Counted from the stretch's first letter, positions 1 to 9,656 are shown. The stretch is 28,439 bases of DNA from JBHGBB01 sp041946755 (GCA_041946755.1 JBHGBB010000023.1:1-28439); one strand, 5' to 3'. Notes: generated by a model not told the origin, from the letters alone. A program made the numbers and translations.

Positions 1-53
1 AATTATACTTAATGCAATTAGTGGTATCATAGGGTTAATAGTATTATTATAAA

Positions 54-1553
54 TTAAGGGGTTATTTTCTCGAGAACGAATCCATCGAACCCGGCGAAAT
101 AATTGGTTGATAAAGGATTCTTCCCGATAATTTCGAAGTTTAGTTCGTGGTTGCCGGCTAATAATTCCAGCGGTCCATAGCTTACCGGTGCGGATGGAAT
201 AACCGTTTTATGATAGGCATCAAACGGTTGCCCGATCGTATCTCTATCCAGCGATGGCTGTATAATGCCATAATCCGCGGCCTGAGTATAGTAAACGATT
301 AGGTTATATTTCGCTCTTTGTTTTGTCTGCAGCAGGAATGTCACCGAATCACCTGGTTTAGTATCTCGATAAAACGCGTGCTCTCCATTACTCCATTGAT
401 TGCCAGTCTCAGAACTCCAATATCCCATATTTTGACTGTCGATAATTCCGCCATTAACCGCAGTATTCGCTAGAATCGATTCTGCTTCAATAATATTTCT
501 GACTTGATATACCTTAAATTTAGGTCGGGGATTGCGGTCGTTCGGTAAAGTAAACGATTGATGCGGCTCCTTTTGATACCAATACGCCAGACTGGAATAA
601 TCCGCAGTTTCATCGTTAGTCCCTCCATGTTCGATAGCAACATGGATGGATTTTTTGAATGGAATCGCATCAAGAACATGGAATCGATACGCGCAGATTT
701 TCGATTGCGCAGTATCCTTAATGGTTAAACCATGGAATAAGCCTGAAAACGGTCCTTTACTGAAATACCAGCCGGAAATAAAATAATCTTCGGTCCCGGT
801 ACCAGTCCAGGAGGGTTTGGGTTCGTTATCGACATAAATATGTTCATCCCCCTCCAGAAACCATAGATTGTTCGGTTTCAGGTCTTGCATCGAGAGCACG
901 GTGCCGAGAAAAAGCCCTTTTCCTTTTGCTTCTAGAATTGTATAATCTTTATTTAATACAGTCGGATTCTCTCGTCGCCATTGGGCATGCAAATAAGCTA
1001 TATCCGAATCCAGTCGGTGCCGAAGCTGATAATAATCGATATGATAATAAAATGCACCTACCGGTTTACCGGTTAGATTGGTTACCTGAATCCGGGCTGA
1101 TTTCCGGAACGGCATCGGTATATAACTATAATATCCACCGCTGGTCATTCCGACTAATAAGGAAGTGAACTGCTGATATTCTCCAAATCCGACGCCGAAG
1201 AAGTCGCCTATGGGAGTTAATACGCTTGGTTCTGGCTCATCATCCCAATACATTTTAAAAATCAGGTTTCTTAATGGAAATTCACCGGCTGCTGAGAATG
1301 TTACCCAGATATGGGTTATTACTCCCGGCCCTTTCATTTCAGCCAACGTTAAGGTATTGCCGGTAGGAATATATCGGCAATCGCCATTTCCGCCGGAAGT
1401 ATCATAACTCGATATCTGGATCGATTTGGCATCTTTCAAATAGGGTAGGTGACCGATATTTAAAATATCTCCTAATGTACTATCTGCAAATGATACTGTA
1501 ACTAAAAATACAAATAATCCTACAAAAATAACGCCACATTTTATCGTATTCAT
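54..1553 (-). CDS. Secreted DUF2961 (GH172-type) protein
   Basis: Likely a secreted or periplasmic carbohydrate-active protein of the DUF2961 family, some members of which are glycoside hydrolases (GH172). The 499-residue product starts with a signal peptide (MNTIK, a hydrophobic stretch to about residue 22, then FADS). Family hallmarks are the segment VLTPIGDFFGVGFGEY near residues 112-127 and GTGTEDYF near residues 250-257, which carries the conserved acidic pair. The C-terminal ~140 residues (from about IIEAES) look like a beta-sandwich or carbohydrate-binding appendage. The ATG at 1553 has a good ribosome site (AAAGGAG) about 10 bases upstream. It is transcribed divergently from the beta-propeller/phosphoesterase gene. 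The substrate cannot be told from the sequence. The family call is firm; enzymatic activity is inference. Confidence 0.85.
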   Translation of the reverse strand: MNTIKCGVIFVGLFVFLVTVSFADSTLGDILNIGHLPYLKDAKSIQISSYDTSGGNGDCRYIPTGNTLTLAEMKGPGVITHIWVTFSAAGEFPLRNLIFKMYWDDEPEPSVLTPIGDFFGVGFGEYQQFTSLLVGMTSGGYYSYIPMPFRKSARIQVTNLTGKPVGAFYYHIDYYQLRHRLDSDIAYLHAQWRRENPTVLNKDYTILEAKGKGLFLGTVLSMQDLKPNNLWFLEGDEHIYVDNEPKPSWTGTGTEDYFISGWYFSKGPFSGLFHGLTIKDTAQSKICAYRFHVLDAIPFKKSIHVAIEHGGTNDETADYSSLAYWYQKEPHQSFTLPNDRNPRPKFKVYQVRNIIEAESILANTAVNGGIIDSQNMGYWSSETGNQWSNGEHAFYRDTKPGDSVTFLLQTKQRAKYNLIVYYTQAADYGIIQPSLDRDTIGQPFDAYHKTVIPSAPVSYGPLELLAGNHELNFEIIGKNPLSTNYFAGFDGFVLEKITP

Positions 1554-1628
1554 GCTTGACTCTCCTTTTAAATAGTATTAGGATTATACAATAAAATATC
1601 AAATTCTGTGTATAAAGGAAAAGAAAAG

Positions 1629-4295
1629 ATGAAATTATTTATTTCCATAGTTACTTTTGCGGTTATTCTTGCTTCATTGAGTATTCCAGTTTCTGATCGA
1701 TTCTATCTACAATCACCTGCCGGAGAACGGTTTACGCATATTGATGTTCATGAAACAACGATACTTCCTAATAGTAGATTGCTGACCCCGGCTGGGAAAC
1801 AAATTCTCATAGCCCCGCATCCGTTTGGTATGACCTTAACTCCTGATGGAAAAGTACTGGTTACCGTTAATGGCGGGGTCGGCCCTTTTTCGATATCGAT
1901 AATCCGAAATCCGGAAGATGATGCGCCGATAGTAACTCAGATTCCACAAAGTGCTAAAACTGAAAATAAAATCTTGCCGTCAGCGTTTATCGGAGTTGCC
2001 GTAGATGATGTGCATGATCTGGTGTATGTGTCGGGCGGGGATTCGGGCTCAATCTATGTATTCCGATTAAGTAATACGGAAAGACTGAAAGAAATCAATA
2101 TCAATTCCGATAATTATCCTGATAGCTATACCACTGATATTGCGCTATCTGCTGATGGGAAATGGCTGTATGTACTCGATCTGGCAAATTATCGGATGGT
2201 AATTATCGATACCTTAACCAGTCAAGTAGTATCATCTATAAAAGTCGGTAGAAATCCATTCGCATTGGTTTTAACCAACGATGGTAAAAAAGCGTATTTA
2301 GCGAATATGGGTACATTCCAATATTCGCTGGTTGAAACGCGAGAACAAGATGATAAACGCGGAATTACTTTTCCTGCATTTGGATACCCCTCAAAGAAAG
2401 CGGAACAAGGAACTATTACTGAAGGGCGCAAAGTACCGGGATTGGGTGATCCGAATGTCCCGGAATCATGTTCGGTCTGGGGTATCGATATTTCAAATCC
2501 GATGAAACCAAAAGTCAGCATGAAGCTGAAGACCGGGCTTCCTATAGGCCAAGCTATCGGCGGGAGTAGTCCGGCAGGATTAGCGGTTACCCAGGATGCG
2601 CTATATGTCAGTAATTCGATGAATGATACCATTGAATCATATGACCTAAAAACATTGCAGCGGAAATGGAGAACCTTACTAACTCCAGTCCCTTTTCTCC
2701 GTCGATTACGAGGTGTGATTCCGTTCGGATTAGCATTATCGCCGGATGGAAAACGGCTCTATGTTGCCGAATCAGGAATAAATGCGGTTGGCATCCTTGA
2801 AACGAAAACCGGTAAAATCCTTGGCCATATCCCGGTAGGTTGGTATCCAGCGCAGGTGAATATTTCCCCAAACGGTAAATACCTTTATGTATCCAATGCA
2901 AAAGGCTTCGGGTCTGGACCGAATGGTGGGATGAATTTCAAGCCCGGACCGGAAGGGAGTTATATCGGTAAATTAATGAAAGGGACGGTATCAATTATTT
3001 CGATTCCATCAGATGCTTTACTTAAATCGTTAACCAATCAGGTTATTCTTAATAACGGATTTTTTAGTATCGCAAGGCAATCAGATGGCTTAGATAATCA
3101 GGAGATAAAATATGTGGTGTTTATTACGAAAGAGAATCGGACTTTCGATGAGGTGTTTGGCGATATGCCGAATGTCTTTGGCGATACCAGTTTAGCCCGA
3201 TTCGGAGCGAATCGGTCGATCGATAAATATGACAACATAACGGTGATGCCGAGCCATCGGACGCTAGCTAAACAATTTACATTCAGCGATAATTTTTATG
3301 TTGATAGCGATGTTTCCGCAGATGGCCATCGATGGCTGGTTGGTGTCTATGCTAACCATTGGGTAGAGTCAATGGTGGCGGCATCGTATGGCGGTGGGGT
3401 AACGTTCAAAAAAAGTAAAGCCCCGGGTAGATTAGCGTTATTCGAATCGAATTCTTCGATGACCCCGGAAGATTATAATGAACACGGTTCGTTATGGGAG
3501 CATCTGGAAGAACACCGAATTCCATTTCGCAATTATGGTGAAGGATTCGAGTTTGCCGGGATTAGTGAAGCCGAAAATACCAAACCTACCGGTGCACGAT
3601 TGCCGGTAAATATTCCGATGCCAGACCCTTTATTCGAAAACACCTGCCGCGAATACCCAACATTTAACATGAATATTCCAGACCAATATCGAGCAGACCG
3701 GTTTATTCATGAATTCAATAGTATCTATGATGCCGGTAAAAAGCCGTTACCCCGGTTTATTAATCTATATCTGCCGAATGATCATGGCGCCAAGTCGAAA
3801 CCTGAAAAGGGATATCCTTACCTGGAATCATATATGATGGATAACGATTTAGCGTTAGGTAGAATCATTGAAACCTTATCGCATAGCCGGTTTTGGAAAA
3901 ACATGGCGATTATCATTACTGAAGATGATGCTCAGAGTGGAGTAGACCATATCGATGCGCATCGGAGTTTGGTTATGGTAGTCAGCCCTTGGGCAAAACG
4001 GGGTTATGTATCGCATCAGCATACCAGTATTGCCAGTATTATGAAAACGATATATCGAATTCTGGATATTCCCTCATTGAATCTTTACGATGCTGCAGCG
4101 AATGATTTAAGTGATATGTTTACTCAAACGCCCGATTTTCAGCCATATCAACTCCAACCAATAGATACCCGCATATTCGATTCTGAAAAAGCACGAGATC
4201 CTAACGATCCGGAGTATCGAAAAGCGGCGAAAGAAAATGAATTAGAATTGGATTCGATGGCGGAAGCGATGCGGCAACTGGGATATCCGGAATAA
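1629..4295 (+). CDS. Secreted YncE-type beta-propeller fused to phosphoesterase (alkaline phosphatase superfamily)
   Basis: A two-domain exported protein. After an N-terminal hydrophobic signal (MKLFISIVTFAVILASLS), residues ~45-460 hold YVTN/YncE-like propeller repeats, for example DGKWLYVLDLANYRMVIID and SPDGKRLYVAESGINAVGIL. Residues ~490-830 form a phosphoesterase domain related to bacterial phospholipase C and alkaline phosphatase. It shows KENRTFDEVFGD (the ENR-F-D metal-site motif), SDVSADGHRW, LYLPNDHGA and ITEDDAQSGVDHIDAHR. The combination is a recognised bacterial architecture of unknown substrate. I chose the ATG at 1629 over a GTG at 1608 because AAAGGA lies 10 bases upstream and the signal peptide then starts correctly. 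Its stop is only 7 bases from the end of the convergent gene. Phosphate-ester hydrolysis is inferred from family. Confidence 0.85.
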   Translation: MKLFISIVTFAVILASLSIPVSDRFYLQSPAGERFTHIDVHETTILPNSRLLTPAGKQILIAPHPFGMTLTPDGKVLVTVNGGVGPFSISIIRNPEDDAPIVTQIPQSAKTENKILPSAFIGVAVDDVHDLVYVSGGDSGSIYVFRLSNTERLKEININSDNYPDSYTTDIALSADGKWLYVLDLANYRMVIIDTLTSQVVSSIKVGRNPFALVLTNDGKKAYLANMGTFQYSLVETREQDDKRGITFPAFGYPSKKAEQGTITEGRKVPGLGDPNVPESCSVWGIDISNPMKPKVSMKLKTGLPIGQAIGGSSPAGLAVTQDALYVSNSMNDTIESYDLKTLQRKWRTLLTPVPFLRRLRGVIPFGLALSPDGKRLYVAESGINAVGILETKTGKILGHIPVGWYPAQVNISPNGKYLYVSNAKGFGSGPNGGMNFKPGPEGSYIGKLMKGTVSIISIPSDALLKSLTNQVILNNGFFSIARQSDGLDNQEIKYVVFITKENRTFDEVFGDMPNVFGDTSLARFGANRSIDKYDNITVMPSHRTLAKQFTFSDNFYVDSDVSADGHRWLVGVYANHWVESMVAASYGGGVTFKKSKAPGRLALFESNSSMTPEDYNEHGSLWEHLEEHRIPFRNYGEGFEFAGISEAENTKPTGARLPVNIPMPDPLFENTCREYPTFNMNIPDQYRADRFIHEFNSIYDAGKKPLPRFINLYLPNDHGAKSKPEKGYPYLESYMMDNDLALGRIIETLSHSRFWKNMAIIITEDDAQSGVDHIDAHRSLVMVVSPWAKRGYVSHQHTSIASIMKTIYRILDIPSLNLYDAAANDLSDMFTQTPDFQPYQLQPIDTRIFDSEKARDPNDPEYRKAAKENELELDSMAEAMRQLGYPE

Positions 4296-4302
4296 GCTGA
4301 TT

Positions 4303-5037
4303 CTATTGGATGATTACCGAAGCATGCGGGTCAAATGGATTGGTTCGAATGGCTAAAGAAAATAGGTATGGGTATTGGTTTTGTAAATGTTGCATATACC
4401 CCAACCATTCTAAGAGAAGCTGGATATACGCGCGTTTGATATCAGTCGATAGATGGTCATAATCCGATTTCGGTAAATCGGTAAAGTGAGTTCGATAGGA
4501 AAGCTCTTCGGTTAAATGGAATACCGCCCACAAGAGTTCGGTAAACGATTCATGTTCCAGTAAATTCTGGTTCTGAAGTAATCCGAGCAAAAATCCGCGT
4601 TTGGTGGTTAGAAATTGTTTCATGGTTTCTAAATCGCCATTTCGACTATCAATTTTAATTGCCAGCATTAATAATTGCTTTTTAGCAGCGCTAAACTCCT
4701 TTTCAGTCCAATCTTTTTTTACTAATACACACTTTTGAATAGCTTCATAATTAATATCGTATGCTCGAAAGGATTTAAATAAATATAATCCTACTTCGCT
4801 GAAGAACGAGCCGATAACCATATTCATCTTTTTAAGGAGCGCGCGTCGTTCCCGCATTTTCATCAATTCGTTAACTATCAGGGTTACTAACAGTACTTGT
4901 ACCGGGAGAAAAGCAATATCGGAAATGAAATAGATATAAAACTGCTCTTTATAAATCAGATAGTCGACAAGATAGAATAACCCGGATAAGATAACTAAGG
5001 ATAATCCGACTACAATTTGCCAATTGAACTTTTTCAT
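4303..5037 (-). CDS. Conserved two-helix membrane protein of unknown function
   Basis: A 244-residue protein with two N-terminal membrane helices (about residues 6-26 and 37-58), then a soluble, charged, mostly helical region. The section DIAFLPVQVLLVTLIVNELM followed by a basic stretch (KMRERRALLKKMNMVIGSFFSEVG) resembles a conserved hypothetical family seen in anaerobic bacteria; I know no function for it. The ATG at 5037 (MKKFNW) is preferred over an upstream TTG at 5058; no clear ribosome site precedes either. It follows the alpha/beta hydrolase by about 47 bases on the same strand, so it is probably the last gene of that operon. It ends 7 bases from the convergent phosphoesterase gene. 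Confidence 0.7.
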   Translation of the reverse strand: MKKFNWQIVVGLSLVILSGLFYLVDYLIYKEQFYIYFISDIAFLPVQVLLVTLIVNELMKMRERRALLKKMNMVIGSFFSEVGLYLFKSFRAYDINYEAIQKCVLVKKDWTEKEFSAAKKQLLMLAIKIDSRNGDLETMKQFLTTKRGFLLGLLQNQNLLEHESFTELLWAVFHLTEELSYRTHFTDLPKSDYDHLSTDIKRAYIQLLLEWLGYMQHLQNQYPYLFSLAIRTNPFDPHASVIIQ

Positions 5038-5084
5038 AATTAAACCAAAGTACTGCAATGATTAAATAGGTAAATCGGTTATTC

Positions 5085-5996
5085 TTATAAAAACCGGCTA
5101 AGCCAATCGATTATCTCCTGTCGCATTGCCGGAGTTTCGATATGTGCGGTGTTAGACCTAACTAATTTCCAGTTGGTATCAGCCCCTTCTACATTATATA
5201 CTTTTTGCAGTTCTTCGTCAATAATATCAACTCCGACTTGTGGCGTTAAGGGGTCTAATTCACCGACTAGACTTAGATGCGGTCTGGGAGCGATGAGTGC
5301 ATTAATCTGCGCAGTAGAAAAATATTTTAATAGCCCGGGAACATAATAATATAATCCATGCAAATCCAATCCATTCACTTTGATTAATGTCTGGGAGTCG
5401 GTTAAACAGCAGATGTCGAGGCAAACTTTAATTCTAGTATCCAACGCTGCAATCCACCAAGCCATAGTGCTGCCCATCGACATGCCTAAGGTACCGATAC
5501 GGTTGGCATCGACATCAGACCGGGTTAATAAGTAGTCTATCGCTCGTATACTATCATAAACCATCATTCCCCATAATACCTGACCAAACCAGAGCATATG
5601 TTTAAAGATAATCGATTCGGGTCTGGTACTTCGTTCACCGAACGCCCAGCTATCGATACATAATACCGCATAACCATGTCTGGTTAATTCTTCCGCATAA
5701 GGTGGGGTAGATAAATAATCGTTACCCAGTAATAATTCATTTTTACCCAGAGTATAGTTACCACCATGCGAATGATTATATAAAATCGTCGGCAATTTCT
5801 GTATGCTATTTTTGGGGCGGACGAAATATGCCGGAACTAGTTCCATACCGTTCAAATCCAGAACCAGTTTCTCCAGGATATAGGTTTCTTTTTCGGTTTC
5901 ACTGACTTGCTTAACCGAAATAGGTCTGAATCGGTCAGGGGTATGGCCAAGAAGTGAATAGAGGAGTTTTCGCTGTTCGTTTTTATTGTTAGTCAT
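5085..5996 (-). CDS. Alpha/beta hydrolase (dienelactone hydrolase / acetyl-xylan-esterase-like)
   Basis: A 303-residue cytosolic-looking esterase or hydrolase of the alpha/beta fold. The oxyanion-region motif is NHSHGGNYTLGKNE, the nucleophile elbow is GMSMGS, the acidic residue is in GELDPLTP, and the likely catalytic His is in NTAHIETPAMR near the C terminus. A flap between strands (AEELTRHGYAVLCIDSWAFGERS) matches dienelactone hydrolase and acetyl xylan esterase relatives. I chose the ATG at 5996 because the stop codon of the upstream gene ends one base before it (TAATATG), so the pair is probably translationally coupled. An earlier in-frame start at 6059 would overlap that gene by 62 bases. 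No signal peptide is seen. The substrate is unknown; carbohydrate-ester deacetylation is a guess from family and neighbours. Confidence 0.8.
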   Translation of the reverse strand: MTNNKNEQRKLLYSLLGHTPDRFRPISVKQVSETEKETYILEKLVLDLNGMELVPAYFVRPKNSIQKLPTILYNHSHGGNYTLGKNELLLGNDYLSTPPYAEELTRHGYAVLCIDSWAFGERSTRPESIIFKHMLWFGQVLWGMMVYDSIRAIDYLLTRSDVDANRIGTLGMSMGSTMAWWIAALDTRIKVCLDICCLTDSQTLIKVNGLDLHGLYYYVPGLLKYFSTAQINALIAPRPHLSLVGELDPLTPQVGVDIIDEELQKVYNVEGADTNWKLVRSNTAHIETPAMRQEIIDWLSRFL

Positions 5997-5997
5997 A

Positions 5998-7170
5998 TTA
6001 AGGTTCTCGTGCTTCAAATAAAGATAATTGTACTGGAACAATTTGTGTATATGGTGCAAAAATAAGCTCTACCGGTAATGAAGATCCACCGGGAGTGATG
6101 AATTGGAGTTGGACTGTGGTCGTAGAAACCGTTAGCGCATATTTACCTAGCAGGGTTGCGGTATCGGTTGACCCACTTCCAATCGAACCGGCACTCGGCG
6201 CGAAAAAAGTTCCGCCGGGAGTAATCCCCGAGCTAAGTTTAAATGCACCGCCGAAATCTCCACCGCGTGGATTGACCAAAATCGCCATATCTTTTCCATT
6301 GGAACTGCGCAGCGGGATATTGATGGTATACAGCAATCCATAATTACCGGCATTCGTCCGAGTAGCATAAGTCATGGCATCGGTGCCAACTATCTGAGTA
6401 TCAGTCGGACTACGGATAATACTTATCCGCTGCATCCCACTCGTGGTATTGATTACTGCACTTAAACTCTTGGTTCGGTTCATTGCCGGGAAAGTACCTC
6501 GCCGATTATATCCATCTTGGGCTAGGTTGGTGAGAGAACTAAATGTAGTCAGGGTATTGGAAGATTGATTGAGCATGCAGATGGTATATCGAACTGACTG
6601 ACTTGCATACACCTCGATAATTCCATGAGTTAATTGATTATACGTTACTCCGGTATTATCTAACACCGTATCCAGAACAAATAACGCATTGCTGGAGATA
6701 GTAACCGGAGTCAATGCGGTAGTAGACTGTAAGAAATCCGCTACCGCTTGTTTGCCGATTTGTGAATAGGCGGTACCAAATCCGCTCGCGCGACGGAGAA
6801 TAGTTACTGTTGCTGTGGTATATCCCATATTCTGACCAACAACGGTAATTTTCTTTGTACCGCCAGCATAATTTACATGATATACATAGATTCGGGTAGT
6901 GCCTGCAGCAACACCGGCGGTATACATTATTCCATCAGCAGTTGCATATTCCGGGTCATCGCTATATATCAAGGGGCCACCGGAGTCGGTATTGCTGACT
7001 GTAATCTGAGGTAAGGAAGCGCCATTGATTCCATACATACTGGTTGTCCCACCTTGCGCCATCGCATTCAGAACTGTTTCCATTGATACCGGAGTATCAA
7101 CCGCCCAGACTATATCTAGAGCGATTAAATATAAGGTAAATAACAATATAAATATAACTTTATATCGCAT
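5998..7170 (-). CDS. Secreted protein of unknown function, Thr/Ser/Gly-rich
   Basis: I do not recognise this 390-residue protein. It begins with a signal peptide (MRYKVIFILLFTLYLIALDIVWA, cut near residue 23). The rest is rich in Thr, Ser, Gly and Ala and almost free of Cys, with alternating hydrophobic/polar strands that suggest a beta-rich extracellular protein. It also carries Gly-rich turns (TPGGTFFAPSAGSIGSGS). The ATG at 7170 is preferred over a TTG at 7194 because it places the signal peptide at the N terminus. The stop TAA sits one base before the ATG of the downstream hydrolase, so the two are one transcription unit. A role in binding or handling an extracellular polymer would fit the context but is not shown. 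Confidence 0.7.
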   Translation of the reverse strand: MRYKVIFILLFTLYLIALDIVWAVDTPVSMETVLNAMAQGGTTSMYGINGASLPQITVSNTDSGGPLIYSDDPEYATADGIMYTAGVAAGTTRIYVYHVNYAGGTKKITVVGQNMGYTTATVTILRRASGFGTAYSQIGKQAVADFLQSTTALTPVTISSNALFVLDTVLDNTGVTYNQLTHGIIEVYASQSVRYTICMLNQSSNTLTTFSSLTNLAQDGYNRRGTFPAMNRTKSLSAVINTTSGMQRISIIRSPTDTQIVGTDAMTYATRTNAGNYGLLYTINIPLRSSNGKDMAILVNPRGGDFGGAFKLSSGITPGGTFFAPSAGSIGSGSTDTATLLGKYALTVSTTTVQLQFITPGGSSLPVELIFAPYTQIVPVQLSLFEAREP

Positions 7171-7186
7171 AATTAGTAGTATACAA

Positions 7187-7215
7187 AGACCCAATATAGT
7201 TTATATTTGGGGTCT
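7187..7215. other. Bulged inverted repeat in the leader of the minus-strand operon
   Basis: AGACCC-AATATA (7187-7198) pairs with TATATT-tg-GGGTCT (7202-7215): 12 base pairs with a 2-base bulge and a 3-base loop. It would lie in the 5' untranslated region of the secreted-protein operon. Its function is unknown. Confidence 0.35.
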
Positions 7216-7287
7216 CTGGGTATCTTAGTGCCTTTGTAGCAATATATAAATATTTTAGTTTAAACCGCGAATTTGAGCAATCCAGGA

Positions 7288-7316
7288 TTGACGGAATCGG
7301 GAAATGAGCATAGAAT
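7288..7316 (+). promoter_or_regulatory. Sigma70-type promoter for the DUF4380 gene
   Basis: TTGACG (7288-7293) and TAGAAT (7311-7316) are separated by exactly 17 bases; each hexamer matches the consensus at 5 of 6 positions. The predicted start of transcription is near 7323, giving a 5' leader of about 35 bases to the ATG at 7358. Confidence 0.65.
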
Positions 7317-7357
7317 TTATTTGGATTGAAACCATAATTTAACGGAGCGATGCCGCT

Positions 7358-8248
7358 ATGCAAATCGAAGAAAAAGTAATGCAAGGATTTAATTTGAAGG
7401 TAATATCAATGAATCAGTTCCGGATCGGAATCGCTGTCGATATCGGACCGCGAATATTATATTTAGCCCATCATACTAAACCGGCATTAAATGTATTCAA
7501 TATTATGCCGGAAGCCGGTTCGCAAACTGCTGATGGATTCTGGCATATTTATGGTGGACATCGGTTATGGAGTTCTCCGGAAGCTACTCCCCGGTCGTAT
7601 TCGCTGGATAATCAGTCGGTAAAACTTGAATTCAGTAAAGATAAAATAACGATTATTGGTAATCCGGAACCATCGAATGCTATCCAAAAAAAGATTTATA
7701 TCCAGCCGGCTAAAGGAAAACTTGGAATCGAAGTAGTGCATACTATCACCAATATCGGCAGATGGCCGGTACAACTTGCCTGTTGGGCATTATCAGTAAT
7801 GCGGCAGAATGGGACGGCAATTATTCCCATAATCCCGCATAGAGTTGATGAAGCGGGATTATTACCCGACCGGCATCTATCATTATGGCCGTATACTTCA
7901 TTAGCCGATAAACGGTTAACTTTTCTCGATAAATATATCCTTGTGCAACAGAATCCCAAAATAACAAATCCGATTAAATTGAGTACCAAATCTCATCCTG
8001 ATTGGGTAGCATACTGGGTTCAAGGATTATTGTTCGTTAAACGGTTTAAACCTGAACCGGGAGCATATCCTGATTTCGGAAGTAATGTTGAGGTATATAC
8101 CAACGATGCGATGCTAGAAGTAGAAACTCTTGGTCCGCTAAAAACGATTCGTCCGGGAGAGAGTATCCAGCATATCGAATGGTGGAATATAATACCATTC
8201 GGAAATACCAAGTTAGATATCAACAAAATCGGGAAAGTGATGAAATAA
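7358..8248 (+). CDS. DUF4380 domain protein (galactose-mutarotase-like fold)
   Basis: A 296-residue protein of the DUF4380 family, whose members have a mutarotase-like beta-sandwich and are usually found near sugar metabolism genes. Visible features are the N-terminal GPRILYLAHH, then DGFWHIYGGHRLWSSPEATPRSY, a central HTITNIGRWPVQLACWALSVM, and the C-terminal RPGESIQHIEWWNI typical of the family. No signal peptide is seen, so it should act in the cytosol. The ATG at 7358 has GGAG 10 bases upstream and a promoter at 7288-7316, so it is probably transcribed alone. It converges on citrate synthase with a shared hairpin between them. Sugar epimerase activity is possible but unproven for this family. 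Confidence 0.75.
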   Translation: MQIEEKVMQGFNLKVISMNQFRIGIAVDIGPRILYLAHHTKPALNVFNIMPEAGSQTADGFWHIYGGHRLWSSPEATPRSYSLDNQSVKLEFSKDKITIIGNPEPSNAIQKKIYIQPAKGKLGIEVVHTITNIGRWPVQLACWALSVMRQNGTAIIPIIPHRVDEAGLLPDRHLSLWPYTSLADKRLTFLDKYILVQQNPKITNPIKLSTKSHPDWVAYWVQGLLFVKRFKPEPGAYPDFGSNVEVYTNDAMLEVETLGPLKTIRPGESIQHIEWWNIIPFGNTKLDINKIGKVMK

Positions 8249-8251
8249 TAT

Positions 8252-8277
8252 TCGGGGTTTGATTAACCAAACCCCGA
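8252..8277. terminator. Shared terminator-like hairpin between DUF4380 gene and gltA
   Basis: Stem TCGGGGTTTG (8252-8261) pairs with CAAACCCCGA (8268-8277): 10 base pairs with a 6-base loop. It sits between two convergent stops. The flanks are only moderately U-rich in either direction, so it is a weak or bidirectional terminator. Confidence 0.6.
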
Positions 8278-8306
8278 GTATAGACTTGGATTTATTAGGA
8301 TGAGTC

Positions 8307-9596
8307 TTAACGTTTTTCTATGGGGATATATTTATTTTTTATGTTGCCGATATATATCTGCCGCGGCCGTGTAATTCGAGTCATCGGGTCATCATGCTGT
8401 TCTTTCCATTGGGCAATCCAGCCGGGTAATCGGCCGATAGCAAACAAAACGGTAAACATATTCAACGGTATACCCATTGCCCGAAGAATGATTCCGCTAT
8501 AGAAATCAACATTAGGATATAGTTTTCGATCGATGAAATAAGGGTCTTTTAACGTCAACTCTTCTAGCTTCATAGCGATATCCAGTAATGGATCTTTTTT
8601 CCCAAGTTTCTTGAGTACCCGGTCACTGGTTTTCTTTAAGATCGTTGCCCGCGGATCGAAATGCTTATATACCCGATGCCCGAACCCGAACAATTTAAAT
8701 CCGCTGGATTTATCTTTGGCTAATTTAATACAATCTTGGGCAGTGAGATGGCCTTGATGAATCTTAGTTAACATTTCCAGTACTTCAACATTCGCTCCAC
8801 CATGCAGGGGACCCCATAACGCGCAAACTCCGGCTGCGCAAGAGGCATATAAATTCGCATGACTGGAGCCAACCATCCGAACGGTAGAAGTACTGCAATT
8901 CTGTTCATGATCGGCATGCAGGATAAGAATCAGATTCAATGCATCTTCTATTTCCGGCTCGATGATATATTGGTTATAGGGCATTGAGAACATCATATGC
9001 AGGAAATTTGCACAATATCTGAGTTTGGGATCCGGATATACAAACGGCAGACCTGAACACCGGCGATATGAATATGCGGCAATAGTTCTGATTTTACTTA
9101 TTAAACTTGCGGCCGCTTCTTCGAAGATATCCATATCTTTAAGATTAAAGAACTGCGGTTCGAAACAGAATAGCGTGTTAATCATCGCGGAGAGGATTGC
9201 CATCGGTGGTGCATCTACCGGGAAACCTTCGAAATGATGCCGCATTGCTTCATGGAGATGAGCATTATCGGTAAACTCGCGACTGAACCGGGCGAGCTCA
9301 TCCGATTTCGGTAATCGGCCGAAAATCAGTAACCAGGCGGCTTCTAGAAAATTCGGTTTCTCGCGGTCGAAATCTTCGATCGGGATTCCGCGATATCGGA
9401 GTATGCCTTTTTCGCCATCGATATAAGTTATCGCACTTTTGCAGGTGCCGGTATTCCCCAGGCTTGGGTCAACCGTAATATAACCGGTTGTTGTTCGAAG
9501 CTGGCTGATATCGATTCCTTTTTCCCCTTCAGTACCTTCGATGATCGGCAGTTCGATTTGTTTATCGTCCAGAATCAGTTTTGCTGTTTTTGCCAT
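8307..9596 (-). CDS. gltA: Citrate synthase (type II)
   Basis: Condenses oxaloacetate and acetyl-CoA to citrate. At 429 residues it has the length of the Gram-negative type II hexameric enzyme. The catalytic triad is intact: His265 in GPLHGGANVEVL, His307 in GFGHRVYKHFDPRA and Asp364 in NVDFYSG. The N-terminal beta-rich domain typical of the long form is present (KLILDDKQIELPIIEGTEG, then DPSLGNTGTCKS). The ATG at 9596 follows AAGGGGG at about 9 bases, with a promoter at 9657-9686. It is monocistronic as far as can be seen, facing away from the small membrane protein. In an anaerobe it most likely feeds 2-oxoglutarate and glutamate synthesis rather than a full cycle; that is inference. Confidence 0.95.
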   Translation of the reverse strand: MAKTAKLILDDKQIELPIIEGTEGEKGIDISQLRTTTGYITVDPSLGNTGTCKSAITYIDGEKGILRYRGIPIEDFDREKPNFLEAAWLLIFGRLPKSDELARFSREFTDNAHLHEAMRHHFEGFPVDAPPMAILSAMINTLFCFEPQFFNLKDMDIFEEAAASLISKIRTIAAYSYRRCSGLPFVYPDPKLRYCANFLHMMFSMPYNQYIIEPEIEDALNLILILHADHEQNCSTSTVRMVGSSHANLYASCAAGVCALWGPLHGGANVEVLEMLTKIHQGHLTAQDCIKLAKDKSSGFKLFGFGHRVYKHFDPRATILKKTSDRVLKKLGKKDPLLDIAMKLEELTLKDPYFIDRKLYPNVDFYSGIILRAMGIPLNMFTVLFAIGRLPGWIAQWKEQHDDPMTRITRPRQIYIGNIKNKYIPIEKR

Positions 9597-9656
9597 AGAT
9601 ATATCCCCCTTGAGTTAGGATGTGAATTCCCGCAGCTGATATGCCCTTGCTTATAA

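Noticed and set aside
2222..2901. Minus-strand frames of 136 and 97 codons inside the propeller/phosphoesterase gene
   Set aside because: Shadow frames; the plus-strand frame shows clear conserved domains throughout.
7160..7384. 74-codon minus-strand frame in the divergent intergenic region
   Set aside because: It overlaps both flanking gene starts and covers the promoter of the DUF4380 gene; no ribosome site.
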